Notes under the pieces: generated by a model
Database searches by the model: none
The model's input: the letters and a program-made list of their open reading frames with translations, nothing else
Told to the model about the DNA's origin: nothing
Translations under genes and position numbers: made by a program
From: a virus
Length of the DNA stretch: 57,744 nucleotides
Virus record (IMG/VR): IMGVR_UViG_3300037245_001071
Location: 1 to 57,744 of that record
Direction: 5' to 3' (one strand)
Shown here: piece by piece, positions 7,190 to 15,529 of the stretch
Layout: every line of letters begins with the position of its first letter
Position numbering within the stretch: position 1 is the stretch's first letter

Positions 7190-7540
7190 CTAACAAACAA
7201 GCGGATTAGAACACGCTTAATATAAATAAAGCAATGAGACAAGGGATTTTACATACTGAAATATTTGGAAGCGTGGCCTGCTTTATGCCCGTTCTAACTT
7301 CCAAGAAACTAGCTGCTTTACTTAATTGTAGAGTGGCTTTTTTTATATCCAAAAACTTACATAGGGAGTCACTAGGTATCCTTCCAAAGCTGATTATATT
7401 GAGCTTAAACCAAAGACGTACGATAGAGCTAGTCATAACAACCGAAAGTGCATGCAATGATTTAACGGTATTATCATGCGACCTTAATAATGATTTGAGG
7501 GTTGTTTGTGGTAGGAATAACCTTTGCTAGTTAAAAAGTC
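7190..7540 (+). ncRNA. Candidate structured RNA (or ORFan) in a gap between genes
   Basis: This 350-base stretch is richer in G and C than its surroundings and follows a promoter-like sequence. It contains many exact complementary segments: 7265-7271 with 7298-7304, 7332-7338 with 7367-7373 (one G-U), 7437-7443 with 7500-7506 enclosing 7450-7454 with 7475-7479, and a long-range AACTAGC/GCTAGTT pair (7307-7313, 7526-7532). These nest into one multibranched fold. A 98-codon frame (7234-7530) also exists, but its product is rich in L, I, C and S and unlike the charged proteins around it, and the opposite strand is open too. I favour noncoding RNA with low certainty. Confidence 0.35.
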
Positions 7541-7633
7541 TATCTGAACTATTTGCTCTAATTTGAGCTAATTGTTAACCCTAAGATATTAAGGGAATGG
7601 ACACCGTTGTATGAACTAAAACAACATAAGATT

Positions 7634-7876
7634 ATGGAAAATGTAGATTTTAAACAAAAAGCAATCGATTTAATTAAATTATGTGAAGATGAAAATTATT
7701 TTAAATCAATTGATATGTTCGATAATTCTAAAATTACCGCACTAGAGTTTATTAAACTTATAAATGGAACTATGATTACTATTCCCCACACCTTAGAAAC
7801 AAAGAATTATTATATTGAATTAGAAAATGAATTATTAAAAATGACATTTGAAGATTATAATAACTTTAAGTTATAA
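7634..7876 (+). CDS. Small acidic hypothetical protein (80 aa)
   Basis: I start at the ATG at 7634 because it has the usual TTATGG context; a TTG 27 bases upstream would be an alternative. The product is a helical acidic protein (ENVDFKQKAIDLIKLCEDEN). It is the first of a run of small late accessory genes ending at 9994. No family recognised. Confidence 0.6.
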   Translation: MENVDFKQKAIDLIKLCEDENYFKSIDMFDNSKITALEFIKLINGTMITIPHTLETKNYYIELENELLKMTFEDYNNFKL

Positions 7877-7879
7877 ACA

Positions 7880-8233
7880 ATGGAAGATATTAAAGATTAC
7901 ACTTTAAAAGATTTAGGATTAGAAAAACAAACTAATCCAAATAAAAGATATTCTGTTACATTCCAATTTTATAGTCATAAAGAAGCTAGGCTCGAAAACT
8001 ATAAAATATTAACCCTTGCTTTCAAGACTAAAAAAGAAGCATACGAAGCGATGAATAAAGAATTAAATAATATTTATGACGAATTATTGATTAATCGCAA
8101 AAAACAAGACAAAACACTTGATTTTGTTTTCAAAAATATGTCATGGTTCATAAATGAAGAAATATTCGATAATTTATATCAAACTAATAATAGAATGATA
8201 TTAAATTCAATGCCATATATTTATAAAAACTAA
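7880..8233 (+). CDS. Hypothetical protein (117 aa)
   Basis: Starts three bases after the previous gene. The middle (KRYSVTFQFYSHKEA, then LAFKTKKEAYEAMNKEL) looks like a small alpha/beta domain; the second half is helical and asparagine-rich. Soluble, function unknown. Confidence 0.6.
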   Translation: MEDIKDYTLKDLGLEKQTNPNKRYSVTFQFYSHKEARLENYKILTLAFKTKKEAYEAMNKELNNIYDELLINRKKQDKTLDFVFKNMSWFINEEIFDNLYQTNNRMILNSMPYIYKN

Positions 8234-8319
8234 ATAAACCCATTTGAAACCCCAATAATTGCAGAAATGGAGCAAAAACAGGACTTAAAAAGCATTAATA
8301 ATCATTTTAAATAGAAATT

Positions 8320-8673
8320 ATGAAAAGCGTTAAAGAAACAACAAAAAAGTACAACGAATTGATTAAAGATGTAGAAACAAATGATTTTTACAAAACAGAT
8401 TTAACAAATAAGGTTAATTGCTATGTGTGTAAATGTGGTCATGTGACTAAAACAATCGATATCCATTCAGGTGTAACTCCTTTTATGTTTACATGTGAAA
8501 AGTGCGATGGAGATGCTCAAAGTACATTCTATAATGACATTAAACCATATCAGAAACCAACTTTTGAATGGCATAGACCAATATTAAAAGAAGTGCTTAA
8601 AATGCGCAAAGATGAATTTATATTAGACCATGTTTTAAGAGGTGGCTTAATTGATCGTAAAATTAAAACCTAA
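8320..8673 (+). CDS. Zinc-ribbon-like hypothetical protein (117 aa)
   Basis: Contains CYVCKCGH (about 35-42) and CEKC (about 61-64), a likely four-cysteine zinc ribbon, flanked by helical segments. It could bind nucleic acid or be structural. An 86-base gap before it holds only a 15-codon frame that I do not call. Confidence 0.65.
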   Translation: MKSVKETTKKYNELIKDVETNDFYKTDLTNKVNCYVCKCGHVTKTIDIHSGVTPFMFTCEKCDGDAQSTFYNDIKPYQKPTFEWHRPILKEVLKMRKDEFILDHVLRGGLIDRKIKT

Positions 8674-8677
8674 CCAA

Positions 8678-8911
8678 ATGAGACACAAAAGCGAAATAAT
8701 GAAATTACCTATATCTGAATTAACAGATGAAGAAATTGCAAAAGCTGCAATGTATAGATTAAACACTAAATCATTAATGTTTATCTATGAAGATTTAGAA
8801 TCGGAAAAAATCATTTTCATTACTCGCTGGAAAAAAGACGGTCGAAAAGTCTGCAGTAAAATAAAAAAAGCAATTCAGGATAACTTTTGTAAAATTGAAC
8901 CGATTAAATAA
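8678..8911 (+). CDS. Small hypothetical protein (77 aa)
   Basis: The ATG at 8678 is preferred over an in-frame TTG at 8651 inside the previous gene. The protein has a helical N-terminus (KLPISELTDEEIAKAA) followed by a beta-rich, basic part. The family is unknown to me. Confidence 0.6.
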   Translation: MRHKSEIMKLPISELTDEEIAKAAMYRLNTKSLMFIYEDLESEKIIFITRWKKDGRKVCSKIKKAIQDNFCKIEPIK

Positions 8912-8929
8912 TTAACTAAAAAGTAGATC

Positions 8930-9130
8930 ATGAAACTAACCGCCTACACATTCGAAACATTCTGGTATTTTTACCATGAAAAGAACCCACAATACAAGCG
9001 AAATACTACACAGGCTAAAACCCTATTTGAAAGTATTAATTGCACAGGGACAAAAAAGGAAATTATACAAGGAATAGAAAAGAGTGAATTGAGCGGGTTG
9101 GATTATATTAAAAAACAATTAACTAAATAG
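8930..9130 (+). CDS. Small basic hypothetical protein (66 aa)
   Basis: Opens with an aromatic run (TFETFWYFYHEKNP) and continues as a helical, lysine-rich protein. Two bases separate it from the next gene. Function unknown. Confidence 0.55.
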   Translation: MKLTAYTFETFWYFYHEKNPQYKRNTTQAKTLFESINCTGTKKEIIQGIEKSELSGLDYIKKQLTK

Positions 9131-9132
9131 TC

Positions 9133-9351
9133 ATGAAAGTACAAAATTTAGAGATTAAGTATTTGAATTTTAAAAGTGAATACAACAAAGACCCAAAAGG
9201 AATATTAATGAGTCCAAATAAATACGAAGAGTTGAGAAGAGAGGCGTATGTTGGTGGTTTAGATTTTGATAATAGTGGTTTAATTGAATTTAGAGGTGTT
9301 AAAATATATCGATCTTTCGATATTAATACAGATGAAATTGAAATATTTTAA
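9133..9351 (+). CDS. Small hypothetical protein (72 aa)
   Basis: The sequence MSPNKYEELRREAYVGG followed by FRGVKIYRSFDI resembles the short phage proteins that end in a conserved beta-hairpin with an exposed loop (similar in flavour to a capsid-fold C-terminus). No firm assignment is possible. Confidence 0.55.
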   Translation: MKVQNLEIKYLNFKSEYNKDPKGILMSPNKYEELRREAYVGGLDFDNSGLIEFRGVKIYRSFDINTDEIEIF

Positions 9352-9369
9352 ATAATAAACTAAATAACT

Positions 9370-9543
9370 ATGAAATTCAAAAACATAAAAACAAAAGTTA
9401 TTTATACACATAAAGGACATTGTATAAATGCCACAAATGCAAATGATGGTCAATTAATGATACTATATGAAGCTTCTAACGGTGATTTATTTGCCAGAGA
9501 AGCATCAGAGTTTAATTCAAAGTTTGAACCTGTAAATAAGTAG
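9370..9543 (+). CDS. Small hypothetical protein (57 aa)
   Basis: A 57-codon frame from the ATG at 9370. It looks like a small beta-rich domain (KTKVIYTHKGHCIN, LMILYEASNGDLFAREASEF). The same kind of short regulatory-sized protein lies at 9581-9763. Not recognised. Confidence 0.5.
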   Translation: MKFKNIKTKVIYTHKGHCINATNANDGQLMILYEASNGDLFAREASEFNSKFEPVNK

Positions 9544-9580
9544 TTTATTGACAATTTACTGACAAAATACTAACAATTAG

Positions 9581-9763
9581 ATGCCATACCCTAAACTATA
9601 CCAATATATTACTTTCATGAAGTCAAACGAGCATGATAAGCAGTTTGGTATATTATTTACTGGTAAAGTGTTAAAAATAGATGATAAAGAGTGTTATTAT
9701 GTTGTTCGGGCTGATTATGGTCTGGACATAATTAAATTTAGTGAATTGATAAGAGTATTATAA
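9581..9763 (+). CDS. Small hypothetical protein (60 aa)
   Basis: A beta-rich 60-residue protein (FGILFTGKVLKIDDKECYYVV) that may be an SH3- or OB-like small barrel; this is a guess from strand pattern alone. The ATG follows a 37-base gap containing two copies of a TACTnACAA word. Confidence 0.5.
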   Translation: MPYPKLYQYITFMKSNEHDKQFGILFTGKVLKIDDKECYYVVRADYGLDIIKFSELIRVL

Positions 9764-9790
9764 AATAAAGTTTTAACTAAAAATAGAAAT

Positions 9791-9994
9791 ATGAAAGCAG
9801 AAGAAGCAAGAAAAAAAACCGACAAAGCTAAATTAGATGCTAATAATTTAATTAAAGACATTTATAAGGCATGTGAATTAGGTAAAGATTCGCTAACAAC
9901 TGGTAAATTATCAGAGTTTGAAAGCAAAAGACTAAACGAATTAGGCTACAAAGTTGAGCCTATAGCGGGAGGTGGTAATATAATTAAATGGTAA
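9791..9994 (+). CDS. Small hypothetical protein (67 aa)
   Basis: A helical lysine-rich N-terminus (KAEEARKKTDKAKLDANN) and a C-terminus ending ELGYKVEPIAGGGNIIKW, a beta-hairpin-like ending seen in small phage proteins of unknown role. It is the last gene before a terminator and closes the accessory block. Confidence 0.6.
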   Translation: MKAEEARKKTDKAKLDANNLIKDIYKACELGKDSLTTGKLSEFESKRLNELGYKVEPIAGGGNIIKW

Positions 9995-10020
9995 AATAAC
10001 ACAAGTGAAAAACAAATTTA

Positions 10021-10050
10021 AACCTCATTTTTAACTAAGTGAGGTTTTTC
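10021..10050 (+). terminator. Rho-independent terminator before the head operon
   Basis: AACCTCA (10021-10027) pairs with TGAGGTT (10040-10046), followed by a T-run to 10049. It separates the accessory block from the head operon. Confidence 0.8.
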
Positions 10051-10064
10051 TTATTAAATATTTG

Positions 10065-10072
10065 TAACTTTG
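10065..10072 (+). promoter_or_regulatory. -7 box of the head/tail operon
   Basis: TAACTTTG is a full match to TAnnTTTG, directly after the terminator and 15 bases before the first head gene. It is the same octamer as at 151-158, before the packaging operon, which suggests shared timing. There is no clear -33 element. Confidence 0.6.
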
Positions 10073-10086
10073 AAAAAAATAACTAT

Positions 10087-10332
10087 ATGGCTACAGAAGC
10101 GCAACAAGAAACTTACGAGATTCTAATTATTCAATATGCCAACATTAACACGGCTATAAGTATATTAATGGGGAAGAATAAAAAATATACCTATTCCAAT
10201 GTTGAAGGCACCCATATGGCTGAAACTCATACATTAACCGAGCTTTCAAGCCTAAGAAAAGATACTAGGGAAGAAATAAACGCATTAATAAGCCAATGTA
10301 GTGGTTCATTCGTTAAACTTAAAAATTATTAG
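10087..10332 (+). CDS. gpW-like head-tail connector
   Basis: The 81-residue protein follows the gpW pattern: a helical N-terminus, a short beta-hairpin (KKYTYSNVEGTHMAE), and a C-terminal helix (LTELSSLRKDTREEINALIS). In lambda, gpW lies between large terminase and portal and stabilises packaged DNA at the portal exit. Position just before the portal gene agrees. I use the ATG at 10087 because upstream codons lie in the terminator and promoter. Confidence 0.7.
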   Translation: MATEAQQETYEILIIQYANINTAISILMGKNKKYTYSNVEGTHMAETHTLTELSSLRKDTREEINALISQCSGSFVKLKNY

Positions 10333-10333
10333 C

Positions 10334-12157
10334 ATGAAATTTACAGATGTTAGAGATAATATACTGGGTATTAGCGATTTAAAGAAGAATTCAGCCGAAA
10401 TAAGCAAGGTAAATGAAACCCTAACCAATAAAATAACCCAATTAAACTCAGATAATCAGAAAATGAACTCCATAATGACCACTATGGGTTATGGTTACGA
10501 GTTTATTACAGGCGAATCCAACGCCGGAGACCTGCCAGAAGTTAAAGAAATACTAATCATATACAACGACTTAAGATTAAGGAGTTGGCAGTTCATATTC
10601 AATAATCATATTGCAAATTTAATAGTCACAAAAAGAATCAACTGGCAAATAGGTTCAGGACTTCTTTTCAATTCAAAACCAAGCGAAAAACCTTTTATTG
10701 CGTTTTATGGAGATAAAAAAGGAAAAGAAAAACATAAAGAATTTGTCACTAATATAGAATATCAATACCGGAATATAATTAAAAGCAAAGATGTCGATAA
10801 TGCCAAAGAAAGCAATTTGCATGAAATGGCTCGTATCATTGACTTTAATGCAGCTGGTGATGGTGATGTTTTGCTATTAATGCGTATTGAAAATGGATTA
10901 CCAAATATTCAAGTAATAAGTGGTCAAGCTGTTTGTGATCCATGGGATTTAACAACAGGATTAACAAGCGGTCATTCTGTAAACGAGGGTGTTGAAAAAA
11001 ATGCAAAAAATCAGATAGTAGCTTACCATGTTCTAAAAGATACTAATATGTCGAATACTGAACATAAGCCGGCTGGTGAGGTTCCAGAATGGGGGACAAG
11101 ACGAATACCAGTTTATTTCAAAAACAGTAAATTCAAAAAAGCCTGGTTATATAGGGCTTCTGACCTTAGAAAATTAGGAGAAACCCGTTCAATGCCTTTA
11201 TTATCTAATATATTTGAATCCCTACAGCATATTAACGATTATATAATTGCCAATACTAAAAACGCTCAATTAAAAGCGCAATTAGTTGTTTCTTTTGACA
11301 AAGATGCTAATTCAGATGGATCAAAAGTGTTTAATCAAGGTGCAAATATTGCTGGACTAACAACTACAACAACTCCAAACGATACAGTATCAGATGACCT
11401 ACAAACTCATAATAGTGCGGTTAAGTTTGAGCGCGATATGAAAGGAAATGGAATAGTTATTGATCCGGGCAAAGGGGTAAAAACAAACATGGTAAATGAT
11501 ACCGCCCAAAGTGACCAAAAAGAATTCCTTAAAAGTACATTCGAAACTCTATTTGCTAATGCTGGTTATCCTATTGAATTTATGTTATCTAGTTATAATT
11601 CTAACTATACGGCTTCAATGGGTGCACGTTCCGATACTCAACATAGCTTAGATGTAACTAACGAAATAATACCAAGTGCACAACTTTACAAGATGCATTA
11701 CAATATGACTTTGTATTTAATGGTCCTATCTGGAAAAATAGAATGTGAGCCATTAAAAAAAGCATATTTAGAAAATGACATTGTAACAATTCAGGCTATA
11801 AGCAATTCGACATTCGAAGGAACAAAATTAAAACCTATTGATCCAGTTAAATTTATTAAAGCATTAAGGGCGCAATTGCCTGAAAATATACGTGAAAAAG
11901 TAGGATTAAACACTATTGATAATTTGGTAAATATGGCTAGTGGTGGAGATTACGAAAGTATCACAAATCAATTAGTCAATGAAATATTAGCTTTGCCGGA
12001 TGAATTTGATAATCCGGAACCTGAAGTAATACCACCGACCACAAATAAAACTAAACAAAGTTTATTTGAAGGTTTCAAACAGCATTATGATGATACTATT
12101 GGAGAATTGCCAGATGATGTAAGCGATTGTATTGATGAATTTGTAGAAAAAGAATAG
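10334..12157 (+). CDS. Portal protein (lambda gpB family)
   Basis: The 607-residue protein is the twelve-fold channel through which DNA enters and leaves the head. Typical lambda-portal features are the MARIIDFNAAGDGDVLL region, a segment about nonstandard residues NGLPNIQVISGQAVCDP, the LSNIFESLQHINDYI core helix, and an ANAGYPIEFMLSSYNSNYTASMGAR motif near residue 420. The C-terminal 50 residues are acidic and probably protrude into the head. The ATG at 10334 is two bases after the gpW-like gene. Confidence 0.9.
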   Translation: MKFTDVRDNILGISDLKKNSAEISKVNETLTNKITQLNSDNQKMNSIMTTMGYGYEFITGESNAGDLPEVKEILIIYNDLRLRSWQFIFNNHIANLIVTKRINWQIGSGLLFNSKPSEKPFIAFYGDKKGKEKHKEFVTNIEYQYRNIIKSKDVDNAKESNLHEMARIIDFNAAGDGDVLLLMRIENGLPNIQVISGQAVCDPWDLTTGLTSGHSVNEGVEKNAKNQIVAYHVLKDTNMSNTEHKPAGEVPEWGTRRIPVYFKNSKFKKAWLYRASDLRKLGETRSMPLLSNIFESLQHINDYIIANTKNAQLKAQLVVSFDKDANSDGSKVFNQGANIAGLTTTTTPNDTVSDDLQTHNSAVKFERDMKGNGIVIDPGKGVKTNMVNDTAQSDQKEFLKSTFETLFANAGYPIEFMLSSYNSNYTASMGARSDTQHSLDVTNEIIPSAQLYKMHYNMTLYLMVLSGKIECEPLKKAYLENDIVTIQAISNSTFEGTKLKPIDPVKFIKALRAQLPENIREKVGLNTIDNLVNMASGGDYESITNQLVNEILALPDEFDNPEPEVIPPTTNKTKQSLFEGFKQHYDDTIGELPDDVSDCIDEFVEKE

Positions 12158-12325
12158 ATGATAACATATAGATGTAAGTTTTGTAAATGGAAGCCAATAT
12201 TATTTGAAGGTAAATTTCAAGGGACTGTAAAAAAAGTATGTCCGAGGTGTCGAGAAATGAATATTATTAAGGAAGAAAACTTGCCATTATCAGAAAAATT
12301 TTGTAATGTGGATAAATTAAATTAA
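12158..12325 (+). CDS. Com-like zinc-ribbon protein (55 aa)
   Basis: A 55-codon frame starts directly after the portal stop codon. It encodes a zinc ribbon: YRCKFCKW (C6, C9) and VCPRCRE (C28, C31). The size and pattern match the Mu Com family, small zinc proteins first known as translational activators of the Mu mom gene. Whether it regulates translation here is unknown. Its end overlaps the promoter of the next gene. Confidence 0.6.
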   Translation: MITYRCKFCKWKPILFEGKFQGTVKKVCPRCREMNIIKEENLPLSEKFCNVDKLN

Positions 12326-12330
12326 TTTTG
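12300..12330 (+). promoter_or_regulatory. Full Bacteroidota promoter driving a moron gene
   Basis: TTTG at 12300-12303, a 19-base spacer, and TAATTTTG at 12323-12330: a perfect match to both elements of the Bacteroidota promoter. The gene at 12352 starts 21 bases downstream. It lies inside the head operon. Confidence 0.8.
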
Positions 12331-12351
12331 AATAGATTTAAATCAAAGAAA

Positions 12352-12765
12352 ATGAAGAAACAATTATTAATTCTAGTATTCCTAATGATTAGCTTAATAA
12401 GCTTTTCGCAGGAAAGAAATGATCCGATTGATTCGGTTTTTGTAACTAGTACAACCGATACTATATCGTATGAGTATAACTCGAGTAGATACATGGGTTG
12501 GGGTTTATATGATGGAATAGTAGGTTTTCAGTTTACCATAGCTAATTATGTAGACACTATCGATCATGTTTATTTAATGGGGTCTTACGATGGTGAAGAA
12601 ATGGTATTTGTGGACAGTACAGATAGTCGAACGGATGGCAATTATATGCTTTTCGATGCTCCACCCAAGTATTATCAATATTTTTTATTTGCAAAGTGCT
12701 TAACCGGAGATACAGCAACTATTAAGAATACCACACAGTTTGCAAAAAAAAGACAAGTAAAATAA
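12352..12765 (+). CDS. Secreted/periplasmic moron protein (137 aa)
   Basis: The start at 12352 gives a textbook signal peptide: MKKQ, a hydrophobic core LLILVFLMISLISF, then SQ. The mature part is beta-rich and acidic, rich in D, T, S and Y, with an immunoglobulin-like strand pattern (GFQFTIANYVDTIDHVYLMGSYDGEEM). It lies between portal and protease genes but has its own promoter (12300-12330) and terminator (12810-12846), the hallmark of a moron expressed independently, including from a prophage. It may alter the host surface, for example to exclude superinfecting phage. No family recognised. Confidence 0.75.
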   Translation: MKKQLLILVFLMISLISFSQERNDPIDSVFVTSTTDTISYEYNSSRYMGWGLYDGIVGFQFTIANYVDTIDHVYLMGSYDGEEMVFVDSTDSRTDGNYMLFDAPPKYYQYFLFAKCLTGDTATIKNTTQFAKKRQVK

Positions 12766-12809
12766 GATAGTTTTTTTCATAATAGGTAGAGTTTTTTTAT
12801 TACAGAGCG

Positions 12810-12846
12810 AGCCTCTTTTTGTTTCATTACAAAAAGGGGCTTTTTT
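12810..12846 (+). terminator. Rho-independent terminator after the moron
   Basis: A 13-base stem, AGCCTCTTTTTGT (12810-12822) with ACAAAAAGGGGCT (12829-12841), one G-T, has a 6-base loop and six Ts. It would also attenuate head-operon transcription entering the protease gene. Confidence 0.85.
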
Positions 12847-12857
12847 AATTTAAGAGA

Positions 12858-13886
12858 ATGAGGAAAATAAATACAGATTTACCAGACGGAATTTATTCAT
12901 GGACAATAACGGCACTTATTGACAAAATAAACGAATCAAATGAAGATTCTGAATTGTCGTGGGATAGTTGGGGAGGTACAACCGCAGCGGGTCAAAAATT
13001 TATTGACTTTTTAAACAATAGAGAAAGTAAAACAAACATAAATACTACTGGTTACGCTGTGTCAATGGGAGCTGTTTTGGTTCCATTTTTTGACAATTCA
13101 AAAGTGGCAAATCAGGCTGACGTAATGATACACTCATTAGCTGGGGGTGTTAAATCAACAAGACGACACACTAATGAACTACTTTATGGAGCGTTATCAA
13201 AAAAAATTGATGAAGCTAAATTTAAAGAGCTTTTCGGTAAGGATTTAAAAGAGGTGATGCTTGCTGAGGATGAAGATAGGGTAGATATTTGGATGACAGG
13301 AAAGCAAGCGGCAGAAATAGGACTTTATGATGAATCTTATGATTTACTCACTGGTAAAGCCGCCAATTTCGAAAGCGTAGACTTTACGGACATTGGATTT
13401 AAAGTGCCCGATTATATTAAAGAAAAATATTCAAAACAAGCAAAAATTGTTAAATCAAATACAAATGAGATGGAAATAAAAGATGTAAAAAAGGCAGAAC
13501 TTCAAACTGGCAATCCATCCGTTTACAATGCCATATTAGAAGAAGGCAAGCAAGCGGTAAAGGGTAGTTTATCAGATGAAAGGGCTAGGGTAGCTAGTAT
13601 CATGAAATATGCAGAGTATGACATGCCAAAAGCTACCGAAATGATCGAAAAAGGTGCAACATTAGAAATTGCAGATGTTGAGCATTTTATTGAGAAAAAG
13701 CATGCTTCTAAGGTAATAGATGACCTTGAGAATGATAGCGAAAAGGATTTAAACCCAGGTAAAAAAGCAGCGAAAATTGAGGACAAAAGAACCGATGAAG
13801 AAAAAGCTAACGATGAAACCTTAAAAGAGGAAAAAGCTGCAATGTTAGAAGAAAGTGGATTTGAACTAAAAACTGAAAAATCATGA
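12858..13886 (+). CDS. Head maturation protease (ClpP/S14-like) with C-terminal scaffold
   Basis: Residues 1-180 form a ClpP/SppA-like protease with the nucleophile S69 in GYAVSMGA and H92 in MIHSLAGG; a GLYDE segment follows the active-site helix. Residues about 190-342 are charged and helical, like the scaffold fused to or overlapping the lambda gpC protease. The enzyme would process scaffold and portal during prohead maturation. The stop codon overlaps the start of the decoration gene (ATGA). Confidence 0.85.
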   Translation: MRKINTDLPDGIYSWTITALIDKINESNEDSELSWDSWGGTTAAGQKFIDFLNNRESKTNINTTGYAVSMGAVLVPFFDNSKVANQADVMIHSLAGGVKSTRRHTNELLYGALSKKIDEAKFKELFGKDLKEVMLAEDEDRVDIWMTGKQAAEIGLYDESYDLLTGKAANFESVDFTDIGFKVPDYIKEKYSKQAKIVKSNTNEMEIKDVKKAELQTGNPSVYNAILEEGKQAVKGSLSDERARVASIMKYAEYDMPKATEMIEKGATLEIADVEHFIEKKHASKVIDDLENDSEKDLNPGKKAAKIEDKRTDEEKANDETLKEEKAAMLEESGFELKTEKS

Positions 13887-14362
13887 GTAAAGTAGATATA
13901 ACAACAGCAGTTGATACTGCAAATCATTTTCAGGCTGAATATGAATATTTAAAAATATTCGTAAGATTTCCACAAGATCAGAGGAAATACACTTTTGTAA
14001 ATGGTACAGCAAGTGAAAGAACTATAGCCGCTGGCACATTATGTGGAATATTAACATCTGACCAAACAATTGTACAGCCTGTTGAGAGTGATGCAACCGA
14101 TGGATCACAAAAGCCAGTATGTATAACAATGGCAGATATAGTAATTGCAGCGGGTGCATCTATTGAAGTTGAGGCTTTATTAGGTTTTGACGGTTCTTTT
14201 TATGCCGATAAGGTAGTATTAGAAAAATCAGGCGATACATTAGATACTCTAATCACAGAAGAAGGCCAAAGTATTAGGTTAGCATTGAAAAGCTATAATA
14301 ATGATTTATCTATTGTTGATGCAGCTGTTGAGCAGTCGGATTATATGAATTCACAAGTTTAA
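13883..14362 (+). CDS. Head decoration protein (gpD-like, probable)
   Basis: This 159-residue protein has GTLCGILTSDQTIVQPV and a later alanine-rich AAGASIEVEALLGFDGSFYADK. These match the general pattern of gpD-type decoration proteins, which cap the capsid threefolds after expansion. The order protease, decoration, capsid is as in lambda. Assignment is by pattern and position. Confidence 0.7.
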   Translation: MSKVDITTAVDTANHFQAEYEYLKIFVRFPQDQRKYTFVNGTASERTIAAGTLCGILTSDQTIVQPVESDATDGSQKPVCITMADIVIAAGASIEVEALLGFDGSFYADKVVLEKSGDTLDTLITEEGQSIRLALKSYNNDLSIVDAAVEQSDYMNSQV

Positions 14363-14379
14363 TTAATAAATATTATATT

Positions 14380-15525
14380 ATGCCAGTAGGAAATTTTTCT
14401 ATAAAAACATTTATACCTGAACTACAAGCTAGTTTGGTTAAATTCATTACCGACAGGTACGGTGAAAGCCATGGTTTTTCAAAAATGGCTAAAGAGGTAA
14501 GACCTCAGCACGAGCAAAAAATCCATTTAATGGGTAAGACTTACAAGCGTTATGTTGCAGCTGATATTCCACAACGAAGCAAAGTAGGATATATTAAAGA
14601 TTCTAAATTCACAGATGATTATATTACTGCTCCCGAATATGGTAGAGGATTTACTATCAATGTGGATGATTTAATGTTGAATCCGGAAATGCCCGTAAAT
14701 TTCAATACTAATCTTAAAAAGGGTAGATCAGCTACATTATCAGAGAGGGTAAAAGTTGCATCTCAAATGTGTATTGAAGAAATACGTAGAGGTGAAGATA
14801 TGCAAATGAAAAATATTATCGAAACCTGTACAGTTGAATTGGAAAATTACCCAGTTATTGATTATGGTAGAGATGCAGATTTAAGCACAACTATTACAAC
14901 CTCTAATCTAAAATGGACAATCGCCAATAAATCAACAATGAATTCTTTTCAAAATTTAGACGATTGGGGCGAAATTCTAGTAAGTAGAGGTAATTGTGGA
15001 GGTAATGAGTTAATAGCATTGGTTGGAACGGATGCATATGTAGCGCACGTAAATTCAGATGTATATAAAGCTGATTCTGATATTCGTAGAAATTTCAAAC
15101 TTACAAGACGTGAAGTTGAGCCGTTGAAAGGAAATATAAATATTCCTGAAGGTGCAATGTATCGCGAAACAATTAATTTAACTAAATCAGGTGTATGTCA
15201 TATTTTTACATATGACCAAAACTTCATGTTAAATGATGGTAGTGATACTTTGACTAATTGGTTAGATAAAGATATGGTATGTTTGATTGCATCAGGCAAT
15301 ATAATTGAACGCCAACCTCTCTTTATTCCTAATATGTTAGAATTAATGCCAATGACACCAGAAACAAAAGCATTAATGAGACAGGTGCCTAATTCATCTT
15401 CATGGTTGATTTATCCGGATTGGAAAAATTGCGACATGTTTACTTTTGCAATGGCAATAAAAAAACAGTTTATAACTACGCCATTGACTCCTAATAAGAT
15501 GTTCACAGCCATAACTAATTCATAG
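14380..15525 (+). CDS. Major capsid protein (phage major capsid protein E family)
   Basis: The 381-residue protein fits the lambda gpE-type HK97 fold in length and order. Recognisable stretches are IPQRSKVGYI, a central DDWGEILVSRG, and the C-terminal LFIPNMLELMP segment. It forms the head shell. It follows the decoration gene by 17 bases, and a small neck or packaging gene follows. Confidence 0.88.
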   Translation: MPVGNFSIKTFIPELQASLVKFITDRYGESHGFSKMAKEVRPQHEQKIHLMGKTYKRYVAADIPQRSKVGYIKDSKFTDDYITAPEYGRGFTINVDDLMLNPEMPVNFNTNLKKGRSATLSERVKVASQMCIEEIRRGEDMQMKNIIETCTVELENYPVIDYGRDADLSTTITTSNLKWTIANKSTMNSFQNLDDWGEILVSRGNCGGNELIALVGTDAYVAHVNSDVYKADSDIRRNFKLTRREVEPLKGNINIPEGAMYRETINLTKSGVCHIFTYDQNFMLNDGSDTLTNWLDKDMVCLIASGNIIERQPLFIPNMLELMPMTPETKALMRQVPNSSSWLIYPDWKNCDMFTFAMAIKKQFITTPLTPNKMFTAITNS

Positions 15526-15529
15526 TATT

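Noticed and set aside
7206-7457. Minus-strand 83-codon frame in the gene-poor stretch
   Set aside because: It lies opposite another unlikely frame, has an implausible composition, and every supported gene is on the + strand.
8267-8314. 15-codon frame between 8233 and 8320
   Set aside because: Too short and without any context beyond an A-rich upstream region.
9541-9580. TTGACA...TACTAA resembling a sigma-70 promoter
   Set aside because: Such elements are not the promoter type used in this genome; the match is likely due to AT-richness and the small TACTnACAA repeat.
12328-12351. TTG start for the moron, eight codons upstream
   Set aside because: It overlaps the -7 box TAATTTTG and would be upstream of the transcription start; the ATG at 12352 gives a clean signal peptide.
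13523-13927. Long minus-strand frame (134 codons) opposite the protease/scaffold gene
   Set aside because: It is serine/phenylalanine-rich, a typical shadow of a lysine- and glutamate-rich coding strand.
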